Source of the DNA: Holothuria scabra
Taxonomy: Eukaryota; Echinodermata; Holothuroidea; Aspidochirotida; Holothuriidae
Direction of reading: 5' to 3'
Assembly: GCA_037179385.1 (NCBI GenBank)
Contig: CM074179.1
Coordinates: forward strand, 38,057,224-38,121,223
DNA length: 64,000 nt
The notes below the pieces were generated by a model. It searched no databases. It was not told the origin of the DNA and saw only the letters and a list, made by a program, of their open reading frames with translations. Shown here piece by piece: positions 60,627 to 64,000 of this stretch (position 1 is the stretch's first letter; every line of letters begins with the position of its first letter). The translations under genes were made by a program, and so were the position numbers.

Positions 60627-60932
60627 CAAAGACAACAACATGAAGTTGGGAAAATAATGCCAACAGACGAGTTCAACGTTTAGTGATATCTCTTCCTTGA
60701 CATAGGTTCAACTTTCCAACAACGCGTCTTTTTTCTATTAACTGAAGCAAAACGTACTAATTGAACTTGTAGAATGCATTTCGACAGACGCTGTAACCTG
60801 TAGACATTACTTTACTTACACAGGGTGTTGCTGGAAAAGTCTGTAGAAACTCCCTTCTTACACTGAAAAAGTTTCACATTTCGTTCAAAATGATCATGCT
60901 AACCCACACTCAGGCCACATTGCTCACTGCAT

Positions 60933-61178
60933 GATCACTGTAAACACAAATTAGTGAAACAGTGCCTGAATCAACCTATTCCGTTAGTCAAAAACATTGA
61001 CGAATATGTGACTAATATTTGACCCAGTTAAACTAGTTTCTGACTCTCCTTGGCTAAGTTTTAACTGATATTCTTTAGCTCAATACTACGATATTAGTAA
61101 GATACCATAGTCAAATATGAGTGACTAACGTGGTTAATCTATTCAGGCACTACATGACTTACTTGTGTTAACAGTGAT
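60933..61178. mobile_element. Inverted-terminus element, about 245 bp
   Basis: The outer ends CACTGTAAACACAA and TTGTGTTAACAGTG are inverted, as are inner words CAGTGCCTGAAT/TTCAGGCACT. It lies just upstream of the presumed start of the fibrinogen/TIL gene. Superfamily not resolved. Confidence 0.6.
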
Positions 61179-61209
61179 GTTATAAAACATATTCCCTTAT
61201 CACGCGGGC

Positions 61210-62745
61210 TAAGGTAACTAAGATATATAATATTGGATCTCTTACTGAAATATCTTGATTCTCATCTTCTACAGGCCCAAGTTTTGTACGCACGTCAAGT
61301 CAACTCCTACCCCAGCCAAAACACAATTTTTGTAGTAGTCCTCAGAAATGCTCAATTGGCACAGCTTTTTGATTGCCAACACGTTCAAAACTGCAGAGTA
61401 CTGTAGCTCATTTTACACAGCATGTACTGAGAGTGTTTTGATTACACACTGAGATCTTTTTTAATCACCCGAAGCATTAAACTGAGATTGTGTCTGGATG
61501 AGAATGAGCTGGTAGTTGGGTGAGAAGCTAAAAATTAGTAGGTTGAAAGAACTGGAACTGTTTGGGGTGAGAGGATTAGGTCTGCAAATTAAAATTAAAA
61601 CCTCAAAAGTTATGAGGTTATGAGATTGACCAAAGTTATAACTTTAAAGAAGATTTTCTATTTTTGAAAGTAATTTGTATCTCTGACATCGTTTCTGAAG
61701 GTTTTTGCACAACAATATTCTGTCTGAATCACTCCAACCAAATTTCACAATCAAACGTCCCTCTCATACCTATTTTCTATTATAATGTATCAATAAATCA
61801 ATATGTTCTACACCAACTATTATCAACTCACTGAAAATTTGATGAAAATCCGTATACCAAAGCATACACAATAGTGACAACCTGTACTGTCGGCTGTACT
61901 AACAGCATTACCAGTTGTAATGAAAAGAAAAAACCGAAAAGAACGAATTCAGTAAGGACCAGGAAACCGATTTTGTTTAAGACGTAATTGATGAGAGTCG
62001 AGTAACTTAAAGCATGAAGTTGTAGCGTACCCATGCGGGTAGAATTTGTCAAGGGGGGTGGGGTGGAACTGTAGAATTTTTTGCGAGGGCTTAAAGATAC
62101 CGAGCGCCCTTTCATTAGAATGATGTGGAAGGGTTTCCCCTCCCGCGTTGTAATTTTTGTCGGTTTTCAATATGAAAATATGTGTCTTGGTGCACATACT
62201 TGATACGGTGTTCTGTATGCATAAGGAGACATAATTTTGTAAGTTTCATGAACCATTTTGTTGGAAAGTTGGATTAACCATGTACAAAAAAGAAATCAAA
62301 ATCACATGCGCTTTTTGCTGGCAAATAATTTAACGTTCAAAAAGTATGCGGAAACGTGAGAGCTTCAAAAATTGCAAGGTGTTCATTTCGTACATAGGCC
62401 TACCGCTATCATGTGTGTCTGATATGGGAGGCCCTACAATTCTCGGGTAGAGTCGGCAAGTATTCTGTCAGAGTTCCCATGAGTTGGCGAAGAGCGGAGA
62501 AAATTTTGATCCAAAATGCCTCCCAGACCGCCGGAAATGGCACTTCCCAGACCTATTTAGCTGGAAAACACTAGTAATTAAAACACTAGTAAAACTAAAG
62601 ACGCAAAATAACACTGAAAATTTTCCTCTAGATAGGCGTTTGCCTTCTTCTCCCCCTTGGCTACAATCCTGAGTGTAACTCCAACTTTAAACTGTTCTTA
62701 CTGGCAAAAATTGTAAGGCTTAGTTCAACTTAACAATTTGCATGA
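61210..62745 (+). repeat. Interspersed repeat, copy 2 (partner at 10044)
   Basis: Same orientation as the copy at 10044. It has about 600 extra bases (61306-61905) related in reverse to the element at 8067, and it lacks the TTAA insert of copy 1: the empty TTAA is at 62730-62733. Confidence 0.72.
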
Positions 62746-63089
62746 TGAAAACTGAAAAAAAGTCTACTTTTAGGGCCACTTCTAGAGGTACTATTAAATA
62801 CAGCGAATAGACAGCCACGAAACCCTACACAAGTATCTTGACATGATGTATCAAGTATTCTACGGCCAAAGCAAACCAGACGAAACTTGCAAAAATATTA
62901 TTTGCCGATATTACTTGGATAACTTGAAGAACGGCTGTGCAAGATATTCCAATAAAGTTTATAATGGCCACTAAGCCACCCTTACTTATTATAACATCAT
63001 GACAGAACAATTTCATGAAAGTTTTTGTATGGTCATACGCAGGCACTAGATGACTCTTGATAAAGGGATGTTCCCAATATGGGCTAAAT

Positions 63090-63860
63090 ATAAAGTTTGA
63101 ATTAAGACCACAAAGCTACAACGAAATAAAAGGATAACCAAATCAAGCTGAAAGAGACCATACCAAGCCAGATATAACTTACTAAAATATAATACCAGAT
63201 ACAAACTTCAGGTTTCATATTCCTGGAATAAGCCATGATAATATTCCTCGATGAACGGTCACGCCAGGTATATGAATATAAAATAATACATGGTCATTAT
63301 TGAAGTCACTTAAAATACGAGAGTACATGTCAAGATTTCATATGGCCATACTAAGCCAAATGACTTGATAAAAGGAATATCAGACATAAAAATATGGTTT
63401 TTTAGGGCCCAAAACTATACCGTAATGAACGGCCATGCCGGATATATATTGTGAAGTCTTAAAACGCCTTATCAAGCCAGATATAACGTACTTTACATCT
63501 TTTAACTTAATTTTCATGCTAGATATACATTTTAAAATTTGTATGACTTTATCAGTATAATTAAATTAAATTCCATGTATACTGTATACCTATACAGTTT
63601 TACGTTTTCATATCAGACCATAGCTTTATAAAATACCCTGTATAACATACAGATCAAGTTTAATTTTGCCATATACGAAGCCAGAAATAACCAGCCTCAT
63701 AAAATGACATGTCAGATATACCTCATACTATGTGGCCATTACCAAGTCGGACACCACTTAATGAAAGAAAAAAATAAGATATGCATATAAATTTTTACAA
63801 AGTGTGATAAGACCATATACCAATTCAGATATAACTTTGTAGAACGATATTAGATATACA
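63090..63860. repeat. Degenerate tandem repeat
   Basis: Phrases such as GGCCATACYAAGCCAGATATAAC and ACGGCCATGCCGGATATA recur at about 63164, 63257, 63342, 63429 and beyond, suggesting a unit near 175 bases with two sub-blocks. Divergence is high and the edges are uncertain. Confidence 0.45.
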
Positions 63861-64000
63861 TTTAGATTTTTTAAGGCAGTGTCAACACCTTGTTAATCCC
63901 TTCGATGATGTGATTTTATACACTCCTACAGTAATTCACCCAGGGATTACCCATGATTAAACTTTCTTTCTTACTTTCTGAAACATTTTACATTTCTGTC

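Overview
This window reads as AT-rich, repeat-dense genomic DNA from a marine deuterostome invertebrate. An echinoderm, perhaps a sea cucumber, is my best guess; it rests on a TRIM-type RING/B-box gene, a secreted fibrinogen-domain/TIL/EGF gene with spliced exons, and the mix of transposons. No species can be named from sequence alone. There are two real host genes, both on the minus strand. Most of the rest is mobile-element DNA.

Host genes. (1) 60325 to 33101 (minus) holds a split gene that I reconstructed from splice sites and reading phases. Its order is a signal-peptide exon, a 46-nt linker exon, the first half of a fibrinogen C domain (two exons), a TIL cysteine-rich exon, an exon joining TIL tail, EGF-like module and the start of a second fibrinogen domain, the second fibrinogen exon 15 kb further on, and a last partial exon. 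All junction phases agree. One stop codon, two single-base losses and one mutated splice acceptor mark it as a decaying copy or as a site of base-level assembly errors. The fibrinogen C-terminal exon was not found. (2) 22582 to 20376 (minus) is a TRIM-like gene (RING, two B-boxes, coiled coil, propeller-like C-terminus). It has a splice acceptor just before its ATG and one apparent homopolymer frameshift.

Mobile DNA, left to right: a 0.66 kb direct-repeat pair (1-662, 2455-3110); a TTAA element (8067-8363); an assembly gap (9944-10043); a repeat copy at 10044 onward whose partner is at 61210 onward, the first interrupted by a 576-bp TTAA-flanked element that the second lacks; MITEs beginning CACTCTAAA; a 5'-truncated L1/Tx1-type LINE (16352 to about 20190, minus) with a 240-bp near-perfect palindrome nested in it; a tRNA-derived SINE beside the TRIM gene; a piggyBac-type MITE (26012-26262); a 2.8 kb hAT-like element (27826-30660) carrying a nested 1.2 kb inverted-repeat element; a U2 snRNA-like fragment (32112-32153); a mosaic trinucleotide repeat (about 32920-33096); and two oppositely oriented 1.6 kb hAT-like elements, each with perfect 8-bp target duplications (41181-42808, 48106-49696).

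I saw no CRISPR array, rRNA gene, intact tRNA gene or prokaryotic operon. The most interesting objects are the fibrinogen-half/TIL/EGF/fibrinogen gene, the U2-like fragment, and the filled/empty pair for the TTAA element.
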